A stretch of DNA of 64,000 bases from NCBI GenBank assembly GCA_045807725.1, contig JBJMGV010000013.1:1-64000 (forward strand), read 5' to 3'. Under the pieces are notes generated by a model. It was not told the DNA's origin, did no database searches, and saw only the letters and a list, made by a program, of their open reading frames with translations. The DNA is from DATENM01 sp045807725 (lineage in GTDB: Bacteria; Acidobacteriota; Blastocatellia; UBA7656). Below are positions 8,192-16,498 of the stretch, one piece after another; the first letter of the stretch is position 1; the number at the start of each line of letters is the position of its first letter. The position numbers were made by a program, and so were the translations under genes.

Positions 8192-10871
8192 CGCACAACG
8201 TGAAGCGATAGAGACGCGCGGGCGACGAGTAATCGTTTCGGCGGGCGCGGGGTCGGGCAAGACGCGCGTGCTGGTCGAGCGGTTCTTGATGCTGCTTGAA
8301 GAGAACCCGTCGTGGCGCGTCTCGGACATCGTCGCGGTGACGTTCACCGAAAAGGCGGCGCGCGAAATGGTATCGCGCATTCGCCGCGAGATTCGCAGCC
8401 GCATCGAGCAAGCCCACACGCCGGAGTCACGCGAGCGCTGGCGGTGGCATCGTAACGCGCTCGATTCGGCGCGCATCGGCACGATTCATTCGCTGTGCGC
8501 TGCCATCTTGCGCGCCCACCCGGCAGAGGCCGGACTCGATCCCGCCTTCACTGTGCTCCAAGAGATCGAAGCCGCTATGCTGCTCGAAGCCGCTATCGAA
8601 GACACACTCGGCCAGATTGCTAATCAATCATCAACTGGCTCTGCGACGCCTGAGCCTCACTCACTCATCAAAATCTTTGCGACGCTTTCGGCGCACGAAG
8701 TGAAGACCGCGCTGACGACATTCATTCGCCAGGGCGCGAGCGCCGTCGAAGCGATGGCGCATCTCGATGGCAAGACGGCGGCAGAGATTTTCGCGCACTG
8801 GCAGCAGGCGCTCGACTGTGCCCGTGTCGAGGCGGCCCGCGCTCTGGTTGAAAGCGACGGCTGGCGCGAATGCGCCCGCATCGTTATGCGCGTCAGTGCT
8901 GACGATCCGGCGGACAAGATTGAGCAAGTCCGCGCTGAAGTCGCCGCGCACTTGAGCGAATTATCTTTGAGCGCAGACGCGCTGCCGCAGCAGTTGCTCG
9001 ATCTCAAATCGGCCATCGTGTTGCGCGGCGGCTCGGCAAAGAAGTGGCCCTCGGAATCGACGCTCGGCGACGTGAAAGCGGCGCTCAAGCAAATGAAGGA
9101 ATGGATCGTCGGCGAAGAGATGTTGGCGCTGGCGATGAACGAGGCCGACCGCGTGGCGGCGGATGTAACGGCGCGGTTAACCGAGTTGTTTCGGCGAATC
9201 CGCTTGCGGTTCGCCGCGCTCAAACGGGCGGGTTCGACGCTCGACTTCAACGACCTCGAAGAGTTGACCGGCGCTTTGCTCGGACAACACGAAGAAGTCT
9301 GTCAACGCTACAACGACGCCGAGCACGGCTTGATCCGCGCGCTGATGGTGGACGAGTTTCAAGACACTGCGCCGATTCAGACGCGCATTCTACGCAAGCT
9401 TGCGCCGCGCACCGGCGAGTTCTTCATCATCGGCGACGCCAAGCAATCGATCTATCGTTTTCGCGGCGCGGACGTGACCGTCTTTCATCGTATGCGCGAC
9501 GAGCTGACCACTGAGGGCGGGCGCGATGTGCCGATGAGCGCCTGCTTTCGCACACACGAGCGGCTGATCGCTTTCGTCAACGCTCTCTTCCCTTCCGTCT
9601 TCACGCGCGAAAGCCGATACGATACGCCTTACGAAGCGATGACGGCACACCGACAGCCCATCGGTAACACGGCGGCGGTCGAGATGCACATCATCACGCA
9701 GAGCAAAGAGGCCGAGCCGAAACTGAAAGCCGCCGAGTTGCGCGAGCGCGAAGCCGCGCGGGTCGCGCGCCGCGTCCGCGAGATCGTAGAACAGGAGGCC
9801 GTCACGGTCTGCGGTCAGCGCGACGAGGTGCGCGCGGCGCAGTATGGCGACATTGCGCTGTTGTTTCAGGCTTCGACGAGCTTTGAATGGTTCGAGCAGG
9901 CGCTGGCTGATGCGAATGTGCCTTACGTTACAATTGCCGGGCGCGGCTTTTATGATCGGCAGGAGATCACCGACTTAACGAACCTGCTCGCCTTCCTGGT
10001 CAGCCCGAACGACAATCTCCGGCTGGCGGCGGCGCTGCGCTCGCCGATGTTCGCGCTGTCGGACGAAACGCTGCTGCGCTTGCGGACGCACCCGCCGCGC
10101 CGCACGCTCTGGCGCGCGCTGTGCGACGAAACACTGCCCCTTGCCGAAGCAGAGCGCGAAGCCGTACAAGCGGCGCGCAGCGTGCTCGCGCGGCTGCGCG
10201 AGCAGGTCGGGCGAGTGAGCGCGGCGGATTTAATTATTGAAGCGTTGCGCGCCACCGGCTACGCGGCGACGCTGATGGCATTGCCACACGGCGAGCGGCG
10301 CGTGGCGAACGTCGAGAAGTTCATCGAGCAGGCGCGCGCTCTCGCTTCAATGACGCTGGCCGATCTGGTCGAGCGCGTCGGGCAGATGCAGTTCCGCGAG
10401 GCGCGCGAAGGCGAGGCCACCGTTGAAGAGGCCGGCGCAGTGCGCTTGATGACAGTTCACAAATCGAAAGGCTTGGAGTTCCCCATCGTATGGCTGGCCG
10501 ATACAACCTACAAAGGCCGCTCGTCGCAAAACATCGTTGCATCGCACGCCGATTATGGCATCGCCATACGCATCGGCGAAGATCACCTGGAGACGGATGA
10601 CGAGAAGCTGAAGGCCGCTTCGTATGCAATGTTACAGAAGATCGAGCAGCAGATGGACCGCGCCGAAAAGAAGCGCTTGCTCTATGTAGCGGCGACGCGG
10701 GCGCGCGACCATTTGATTATTTCGGGAGCGCCCGGCACGGCTAATGCGAAAGGCGATCACTGGCTCGGTCGCATCCTCTCTTCGCTTGAAGTGGACGATG
10801 AATCGCGCCCGCTAACTTGCGGTTATCCCGGCGGCCACATCGCGCTCCACTGGCACGACGCCGATGCGTAG
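8178..10871 (+). CDS. AddA/UvrD-like ATP-dependent helicase lacking the nuclease domain
   Basis: 897 residues of a superfamily 1A helicase closest in layout to AddA/RecB. Walker A is GAGSGKT (residues 23-29), motif Ia AVTFTEKAAREM, motif II DEFQDT (~392-397), motif III GDAKQSIYRFRGAD, motif V LMTVHKSKGLEFP and motif VI VAATRARDHL (~835-848). AddA proteins continue for some 300 residues to a PD-(D/E)XK nuclease domain; this one stops ~50 residues after motif VI. No addB is adjacent, and only 25 bases remain before the convergent aminotransferase. It is probably a translocase or helicase without its own nuclease, or a truncated AddA. Confidence 0.85.
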   Translation: MQWTDAQREAIETRGRRVIVSAGAGSGKTRVLVERFLMLLEENPSWRVSDIVAVTFTEKAAREMVSRIRREIRSRIEQAHTPESRERWRWHRNALDSARIGTIHSLCAAILRAHPAEAGLDPAFTVLQEIEAAMLLEAAIEDTLGQIANQSSTGSATPEPHSLIKIFATLSAHEVKTALTTFIRQGASAVEAMAHLDGKTAAEIFAHWQQALDCARVEAARALVESDGWRECARIVMRVSADDPADKIEQVRAEVAAHLSELSLSADALPQQLLDLKSAIVLRGGSAKKWPSESTLGDVKAALKQMKEWIVGEEMLALAMNEADRVAADVTARLTELFRRIRLRFAALKRAGSTLDFNDLEELTGALLGQHEEVCQRYNDAEHGLIRALMVDEFQDTAPIQTRILRKLAPRTGEFFIIGDAKQSIYRFRGADVTVFHRMRDELTTEGGRDVPMSACFRTHERLIAFVNALFPSVFTRESRYDTPYEAMTAHRQPIGNTAAVEMHIITQSKEAEPKLKAAELREREAARVARRVREIVEQEAVTVCGQRDEVRAAQYGDIALLFQASTSFEWFEQALADANVPYVTIAGRGFYDRQEITDLTNLLAFLVSPNDNLRLAAALRSPMFALSDETLLRLRTHPPRRTLWRALCDETLPLAEAEREAVQAARSVLARLREQVGRVSAADLIIEALRATGYAATLMALPHGERRVANVEKFIEQARALASMTLADLVERVGQMQFREAREGEATVEEAGAVRLMTVHKSKGLEFPIVWLADTTYKGRSSQNIVASHADYGIAIRIGEDHLETDDEKLKAASYAMLQKIEQQMDRAEKKRLLYVAATRARDHLIISGAPGTANAKGDHWLGRILSSLEVDDESRPLTCGYPGGHIALHWHDADA

Positions 10872-10896
10872 CCGGTTGTTGCGAAGCTCGTCGCAC

Positions 10897-12066
10897 TCAC
10901 TCTCTGCATCTTAACTTTTGCAGGCTCCCCTTTATTTGATTTATTGCCTTCTCAAAGAGGTCTTCCGCAATGGCATAAGTGATGCGCAGGTATCCGGGCG
11001 TGCCGCACAGGCTGCCGGCGACCACGGCGACGTTGGCATCCTGCAACAAGTAATCCACAAGATCACCATCGTTCTTAATCAAGGTTCCGTTCTCTGTTCG
11101 ACTGCCGATGTAATGGCCGACTTCCCAAAAGAAGAAGTAGGCGGCATCGGGCGGTATGAACGAGGTATGAGGAACGGTGTTCAAGAGATCAATGGCCTTT
11201 GCTCGCCGCGCCTTCAGCGTTTCCACTATGGCGGATATGATTTCGCTACTGACTTCAAACGCGGCTAATGCGCCGCGCTGTAAAAACTCGTTGACGCCTG
11301 ACGTTGCGTAATTCTGTTTTTGCAGACAAACGTCTGCCCAGGATGGAGGAGCCGCGATGAACCCGACCCGCAATCCTGACATCGCGTAATTTTTCGACAG
11401 GCTATTTACGGTTAAGACTCGGTCGGCTAGTTCAGGCCAACGGCTGATGCTTGGGCAGGTCTGCCCATCAAGCGAAAGGAGGTTGTAAACTTCGTCGGAA
11501 ACCACGAGCAAACGCGGGTGTTTGATTAACACTTTAACCAGCGCGTCTAATTCTTCACGCGTGTAAATGGCCCCCGTGGGGTTATTCGGATTGGTCAGAA
11601 GAAGCATCCTGCTATTCCAGGTAATGCTTTGAGCGAGCAGTTGCGGAGTGAGCTTGAAATTGTCTTCGCCACTCGTCTGAATGATCTTCAGTTTGCCTCG
11701 ACCTTGCGCGACTATATTCGGAAAGGCAAACCAGAACGGCGCAGGTATCAACACCTCTTCGTCGGCGGGTATAGTGTCGAGTATGTTGTATAACGCCTGC
11801 GAAGCGCCGTAGGTAATGATCACGCCTTCTTCTGGATAGCCATAATCGCGCGCCACTTTTTTCTGTAGGTCTTTGATGCCGCGCGTCGGCGGGTAAGACA
11901 GCTTTTCCCTGGCCTCTTCAACTGATTTTATAATCTCCGATCTCACTCGCGGGTGCACCGGAAACGGAGGCGCACCAGTATTAAGCGGTATTGGATCAGA
12001 TGCGAAGTGCTTTGTACTTTCTGGAGAGAGCGGCAGCGACCAGAGATCAGCGGAAGTCTTTGACAT
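10897..12066 (-). CDS. Class I/II PLP-dependent aminotransferase
   Basis: 389 residues (a GTG at 12078 is the alternative start). The PLP-binding lysine lies in SLSKNYAMSGLRVGF, the Asp contacting the pyridine nitrogen in VVSDEVYNLL, the Asn in LTNPNNPTGA, and the C-terminal substrate arginine in GYLRITYAI. It resembles aspartate/tyrosine-type aminotransferases of fold type I; the substrate is not determinable. It is visibly more A/T-rich than the flanking helicase and acs genes, suggesting a different origin. It stands alone, convergent with the helicase gene and divergent from acs across 251 bases in which I see no further gene. Confidence 0.88.
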   Translation of the reverse strand: MSKTSADLWSLPLSPESTKHFASDPIPLNTGAPPFPVHPRVRSEIIKSVEEAREKLSYPPTRGIKDLQKKVARDYGYPEEGVIITYGASQALYNILDTIPADEEVLIPAPFWFAFPNIVAQGRGKLKIIQTSGEDNFKLTPQLLAQSITWNSRMLLLTNPNNPTGAIYTREELDALVKVLIKHPRLLVVSDEVYNLLSLDGQTCPSISRWPELADRVLTVNSLSKNYAMSGLRVGFIAAPPSWADVCLQKQNYATSGVNEFLQRGALAAFEVSSEIISAIVETLKARRAKAIDLLNTVPHTSFIPPDAAYFFFWEVGHYIGSRTENGTLIKNDGDLVDYLLQDANVAVVAGSLCGTPGYLRITYAIAEDLFEKAINQIKGSLQKLRCRE

Positions 12067-12317
12067 TGGAAGTCTCACTTTCGATTAGGAGTCTAAATCA
12101 GCCTGTGTGATTGGCAACCGAAGCGGAGCCTGGATATGCATATCTTATTTGATACTTCATTGCAAGCAGTTGATTACACCTCTATCGGCGCAGGCGAGTC
12201 GTTTTGCGATCTCCTAAACACCCGCTCTCGCCGCCCGTCACTTGTCATCGATCACCCTGTCTGTGCTAAGTTCAATACGCCGCAGTTCATAACGTTTATG
12301 CACGGAGGAGAGCCGCG

Positions 12318-14261
12318 ATGTCGTCGAACATTGATTCGATCCTTAAAGAAACGCGCGTCTTTAAACCCGCCCAAAGCTTCTCTGATCAGGCGCACATCAA
12401 CAGCCTCGAACAGTACGAACGGCTTTACCGCGAAGCCGAAGCCGACCCCGAAGGCTTCTGGGCGCGCATAGCCGCCGACCTGCACTGGTTCAAGCCTTGG
12501 GACAAGGTGCTGGAATGGGAAGCGCCGTGGGCCAGGTGGTTCGTCGGCGGCCAGATTAATCTATCTTACAATTGCCTCGACCGGCACGCGGCGACGTGGC
12601 GCAAGAACAAGGCGGCGCTGATCTGGGAAGGCGAGCCGGGCGAACAGCGCACGCTGACTTATAACCAGTTGCTCGCGGAAGTCTCGAAGTTCGCCAACGC
12701 GCTCAAATCACTCGGCATCAAGAAGGGCGACACGGTCGCCATCTACATGGGTATGACGCCGGAACTGGCCATCGCTATGCTGGCCTGCGCGCGCATCGGC
12801 GCGGCGCACTCGGTCATCTTCGGCGGCTTTGCGGCGCAAGCGCTCGTTGACCGCATCAATGACGCGCAGTCGGTCGCGGTCATCACACAGGACGGCTCGT
12901 ACCGGCGCGGCGCGGAGGTCGCTTTGAAGGCGACGGTTGACGAAGCCCTGCCCGCTTGCCCGACCGTTAAGTCGGTCGTCGTCTACCGCCGCACCGGCAG
13001 CAACGTGACGATGGAGTGGGGGCGCGATCACTGGTGGCACGAACTGATGGCCGACGCTTCGGACCAGTGCGAGGCCGAGCCGCTCGACTCGGAACACCCG
13101 CTCTACATCCTCTACACGTCGGGCAGCACGGGCAAACCCAAAGGCGTCGTCCACACGACCGGGGGTTACGCGGTCGCTACCTACATCACCTCGAAGTGGG
13201 TCTTCGACCTGAAGGACGACGACATCTACTGGTGCACGGCGGATATTGGCTGGGTGACGGGCCACAGCTACGTCGTGTATGGTCCGCTACAAAATGGCGC
13301 GACGGTGTTGATGTACGAAGGCGCGCCGAATCATCCCGCGCCCGACCGCTTCTGGCAGATCATCGAGCGCCACAAGGTGACGATCTTCTACACCGCGCCG
13401 ACGGCGATTCGCGCCTTTATGAAGTGGGGCGAGCATTACCCGCGCCGCTACGAGATGAGCAGCCTGCGCCTGCTCGGGTCGGTCGGCGAGCCGATCAACC
13501 CCGAAGCGTGGATGTGGTATCGAGAAGTCATCGGGCGCGAGCGCTGCCCCATCGTTGACACGTGGTGGCAGACCGAGACCGGCGCGATTATGATCACGCC
13601 GCTGCCCGGCGCGATTGCGACCAAGCCCGGTTCGGCGACGCGCCCGTTCCCCGGCATCATCGCCGACGTGGTGACGCGCGAAGGCGAGCCGGTGCCGCCG
13701 GGATCGGGCGGCTACTTGGTTATCAAGCGCCCGTGGCCGTCGATGCTGCGGACGATCTTCAACGACCCTGACCGTTACGTGAGCCAGTACTGGTCAGAGA
13801 TTCCGGGCGTCTATTTCGCGGGCGATGGCGCGCGCAAAGACCACGACGGTTATTTCTGGATACTCGGTCGCGTAGACGATGTCATCAACGTTGCCGGCCA
13901 TCGGCTGAGCACAATGGAAGTAGAATCGGCTCTGGTGGCCCATCCTGCGGTAGCCGAGGCAGCAGTCGTCGCACGTCCCGACGAGATCAAGGGTCAGGCC
14001 ATCGCCGCGTTCGTCACACTTGAATCAGGCCATCAAGTAACCGATTCATTGAAAGATGAATTGCGTAAGTGGGTGGCGCACGAGATCGGCGCGTTGGCCA
14101 AGCCCGACGATATACGCTTCACCGAAGCCTTGCCAAAGACGCGCAGCGGCAAGATTATGCGCCGGTTGCTCCGCGAAATCGCTTCAAGCGGCGAAGTGCG
14201 CGGCGACATCACGACGCTCGAAGATTTCACCGTCATCAACAAGCTGAAGGAAGAAGAGTGA
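12318..14261 (+). CDS. acs: Acetyl-CoA synthetase (AMP-forming)
   Basis: 647 residues, the normal length for Acs. It activates acetate (or propionate) to the acyl-CoA via an acyl-adenylate in the cytoplasm. The P-loop is YTSGSTGKPKGVVHT, the acetate-pocket Trp lies in DTWWQTETG, and the hinge/A8 region is DDVINVAGHRLSTMEVE. The C-terminal PKTRSGKIMRRLLR holds the lysine that is acetylated in other bacteria. GGAGGAG at 12304-12310 sits 7 bases before the ATG. The N-terminal ACAS_N region (residues ~30-90) is intact. A repeat hairpin follows 4 bases after the stop. Confidence 0.93.
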   Translation: MSSNIDSILKETRVFKPAQSFSDQAHINSLEQYERLYREAEADPEGFWARIAADLHWFKPWDKVLEWEAPWARWFVGGQINLSYNCLDRHAATWRKNKAALIWEGEPGEQRTLTYNQLLAEVSKFANALKSLGIKKGDTVAIYMGMTPELAIAMLACARIGAAHSVIFGGFAAQALVDRINDAQSVAVITQDGSYRRGAEVALKATVDEALPACPTVKSVVVYRRTGSNVTMEWGRDHWWHELMADASDQCEAEPLDSEHPLYILYTSGSTGKPKGVVHTTGGYAVATYITSKWVFDLKDDDIYWCTADIGWVTGHSYVVYGPLQNGATVLMYEGAPNHPAPDRFWQIIERHKVTIFYTAPTAIRAFMKWGEHYPRRYEMSSLRLLGSVGEPINPEAWMWYREVIGRERCPIVDTWWQTETGAIMITPLPGAIATKPGSATRPFPGIIADVVTREGEPVPPGSGGYLVIKRPWPSMLRTIFNDPDRYVSQYWSEIPGVYFAGDGARKDHDGYFWILGRVDDVINVAGHRLSTMEVESALVAHPAVAEAAVVARPDEIKGQAIAAFVTLESGHQVTDSLKDELRKWVAHEIGALAKPDDIRFTEALPKTRSGKIMRRLLREIASSGEVRGDITTLEDFTVINKLKEEE

Positions 14262-14265
14262 GGAA

Positions 14266-14349
14266 GAGACTAGAGGCTAGAGGCTGGCAGGAAAGGGCGC
14301 TCACGGCTCCTCTCTTTGCCAGTCCCTAGCCTCTAGCCTCTAGCCTCTA
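14266..14349. repeat. Inverted heptad-repeat hairpin, GAGGCTA family
   Basis: The left arm (14266-14289) contains three 7-bp units of GAGGCTA type. The right arm (14318-14349) contains four complementary units (TAGCCTC), with a 28-base loop. It fills the gap between acs and gph and ends 6 bases before the gph start. The same family occurs at 35864-36292 and 55716-55808. Confidence 0.88.
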
Positions 14350-14355
14350 ATCCCT

Positions 14356-15018
14356 ATGAGAGCCAACCTCCTGCTATTCGATCTCGACGGCACGCTCATT
14401 GATTCATTGGGCGATCTGGCCGCGTCCATTAACCTGATGCTCCGCGACCTCGACCGACCGCCGCTCAGCGCCGAGCAGGTCGCCGCTTTCATCGGCAATG
14501 GCATTCCGACGACAGTCCGCCGCGCGCTGGTGGCGACGCACCCGAACCAGGAGCCGCCTGACCCGGCGCTGCACGAACTCGCCATAGAAGCCGTCCACCG
14601 GCATTACGCGACGCAGATGCTCAACACAACGCGGCTGTTCCCGCACGTCGTTGAAACGCTCGAACATTTTTCCGGCAAGCGACTCGGCGTTGTCACCAGC
14701 AAAGAAGTGCGCTTCACCGAATTTCTCCTCGATCACTTCGGCATTGCGAAATACTTTAAAGCGATTGTCGGCGGCGACACGACGGCGGCGCGCAAGCCCG
14801 ACCCGCAACCTGTGCTCGAAGCCTTGCGGATGTTGGACGGGCCGGCGACTGAGGCGGTGATGATTGGCGACAGCGAGATTGATGTGATTGCGGGGCGCAG
14901 CGCCGGCACGCAAACCTGCGCCGTCACCTTCGGCTACCGCAGCGCCGAACAATTGCGCGTCACCGAGCCGGACGCGATGATCGACCGCTTCGAGCAGTTG
15001 CAAGAGGTCATCGAATGA
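14356..15018 (+). CDS. gph: HAD-family hydrolase, phosphoglycolate phosphatase-like
   Basis: 220 residues. HAD motif I is FDLDGTLIDS (nucleophile Asp, residues ~9-13), the motif II Ser/Thr is in GVVTSK, the motif III Lys in AARKPDPQP, and motif IV is IGDSEID. The helical cap between residues ~18 and 85 fits subclass I (Gph/PGP). It would clear 2-phosphoglycolate or a related phosphate ester. It overlaps kdsC by 4 bases (ATGA), so the two HAD phosphatases are translated together. Gph is assigned by layout; other small phosphatases share it. Confidence 0.8.
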   Translation: MRANLLLFDLDGTLIDSLGDLAASINLMLRDLDRPPLSAEQVAAFIGNGIPTTVRRALVATHPNQEPPDPALHELAIEAVHRHYATQMLNTTRLFPHVVETLEHFSGKRLGVVTSKEVRFTEFLLDHFGIAKYFKAIVGGDTTAARKPDPQPVLEALRMLDGPATEAVMIGDSEIDVIAGRSAGTQTCAVTFGYRSAEQLRVTEPDAMIDRFEQLQEVIE

Positions 15019-15563
15019 ACGGCGTTACTGAACCGACTGATGAAATCCTTGAGCGGGCACGGCGCGTCCGTATGTTGATCCTCGACTGCGACGGTGTGTT
15101 GACCGACGGGCGCATCATCATGCTGCCGAACGGCGACGAGACGAAAGTCTTCGACGTGAAGGACGGCCACGCCATCGTAATGATGCACCGGGCCGGCCTC
15201 AGGAGCGGCATCATCTCTGGCCGCCAGTCGTCTATTGTGCGAGCGCGCGCGAAAGAACTGGGCATCGCTCACGTTCACGAGATGGCGTGGGTGAAGACCG
15301 GAGCGTACGAGCAGATTCTCGCCGAAGAAGCGCTCACCAACGAAGAGGTCTGTTACGTCGGCGATGACGTGGTAGACATCCCCTTGCTGCGGCGCGCGGG
15401 CCTCGCCGTCGCCGTCGCCGACGCGGTCGCCGAAGTTAGGCAAGCGGCTCACTTGGTGACGACGCGGGCAGGCGGGCGCGGCGCTGTGCGCGAAGTCATC
15501 GAGCTAATCCTGCGGGCGCAGGGCAAGTGGGAAGAGACTCTGGCTCACTACATCACCGGCTAG
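15015..15563 (+). CDS. kdsC: 3-deoxy-D-manno-octulosonate 8-phosphate phosphatase (KdsC)
   Basis: 182 residues, a capless HAD enzyme that dephosphorylates Kdo-8-phosphate on the way to lipopolysaccharide Kdo. Motif I is LILDCDGVLTDG, followed by the KdsC-typical FDVKDGHAI. Motif II lies in IISGRQS, and motif IV is YVGDDVVDIPLL. The family fit is better than for the related sialic-acid or YrbI-CMP fusions, because it is a free-standing subunit of usual length. It is evidence for an LPS-bearing outer membrane. Confidence 0.9.
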   Translation: MNGVTEPTDEILERARRVRMLILDCDGVLTDGRIIMLPNGDETKVFDVKDGHAIVMMHRAGLRSGIISGRQSSIVRARAKELGIAHVHEMAWVKTGAYEQILAEEALTNEEVCYVGDDVVDIPLLRRAGLAVAVADAVAEVRQAAHLVTTRAGGRGAVREVIELILRAQGKWEETLAHYITG

Positions 15564-15609
15564 AAAGATTGCTCATCCTGTCGCGCTAGGCTAGATTGTC
15601 AATTGGATA

Positions 15610-16230
15610 ATGAAAATGCGCCAGCCTGAAGCTAAGACGATGGCCTCTCATCCAAAAAACCTGCTGACGCCGGAAGATTACTTGGCTTTCGACCGCCAGT
15701 GTGAATACAAGAATGAGTATTTTGCGGGCGAAGTGTTTGCTATGACCGGCGCAAGCCGCGAGCATAATCTGATCGTGACGAATACCATTCGCACACTCGG
15801 CAATCAACTGCTGACGCGCGACTGCAACGTCTACCCGAGCGATCTGCGCGTGAAGATTCAGCCAATTGAGAAGTACACTTATCCCGACGTGGTTATGACC
15901 TGCGGCGAAGAGCAGTTTGAGGATGAATACCGTGACACTCTGCTTAACCCAGTGGTCATTATTGAAGTGCTCTCTGCGTCAACCGAAGCTTATGATCGGG
16001 GCAAGAAGTTCGCCCGCTATCAGCAGATTGATTCGCTCGTCGAATATATCCTGATCGCTCAGGATCACTATCGTATTGAACGATACGTGCGGCAGCCGGA
16101 CAGAACGTGGGTGTATTCGGAATTTCGTGCGCTTGATGACGTTGTTCAACTGACCTCTATCGGCTGCCATCTCGCGCTGCAAGATGTTTACGCAAAACTC
16201 AATCTTCGCCTTTCCAAAGAAGATCAATAG
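15610..16230 (+). CDS. Uma2-family putative endonuclease (DUF820)
   Basis: 206 residues with the restriction-endonuclease-like fold of Uma2 proteins. LTPEDYLAF opens the domain, the acidic catalytic positions lie in YPDVVMTC and VVIIEVLS, and the lysine-bearing segment is RGKKFARYQ. These proteins are numerous in cyanobacteria and Acidobacteriota and have no proven role. A second in-frame ATG at 15640 may be the real start, as neither has a clear ribosome-binding site. The gene is somewhat more A/T-rich than kdsC. The 268 bases that follow, to 16498, hold no gene that I can support. Confidence 0.82.
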   Translation: MKMRQPEAKTMASHPKNLLTPEDYLAFDRQCEYKNEYFAGEVFAMTGASREHNLIVTNTIRTLGNQLLTRDCNVYPSDLRVKIQPIEKYTYPDVVMTCGEEQFEDEYRDTLLNPVVIIEVLSASTEAYDRGKKFARYQQIDSLVEYILIAQDHYRIERYVRQPDRTWVYSEFRALDDVVQLTSIGCHLALQDVYAKLNLRLSKEDQ

Positions 16231-16498
16231 CGTTTGAAGCGTGCGATCTGCTTCATCATCGTCCTCAACTTTATTATGTAGCATTTCTCTGACCGGCGCG
16301 GCGGGTTGCGAGCTGCGCGCGAAGCCTACGGCTACCGTTGGCTCCGCGTCGGCGACTTAAATCACATTTCGCGGCGCTCGCGCATTTGAGTTCGAGGGGT
16401 TGGGTTAGCGCGCCGGATGAACTAGAATGATTGACGCAGCGTAGAGCGTTTAGCGCAGTTGATTACGGAAGCTCTCAACAGGTTGCCGGGATAACAAA

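Noticed and set aside
12136..12471. Plus-strand open frame overlapping the acs start
   Set aside because: Overlaps the first 154 bases of acs in another frame, with no ribosome-binding site and no family resemblance.
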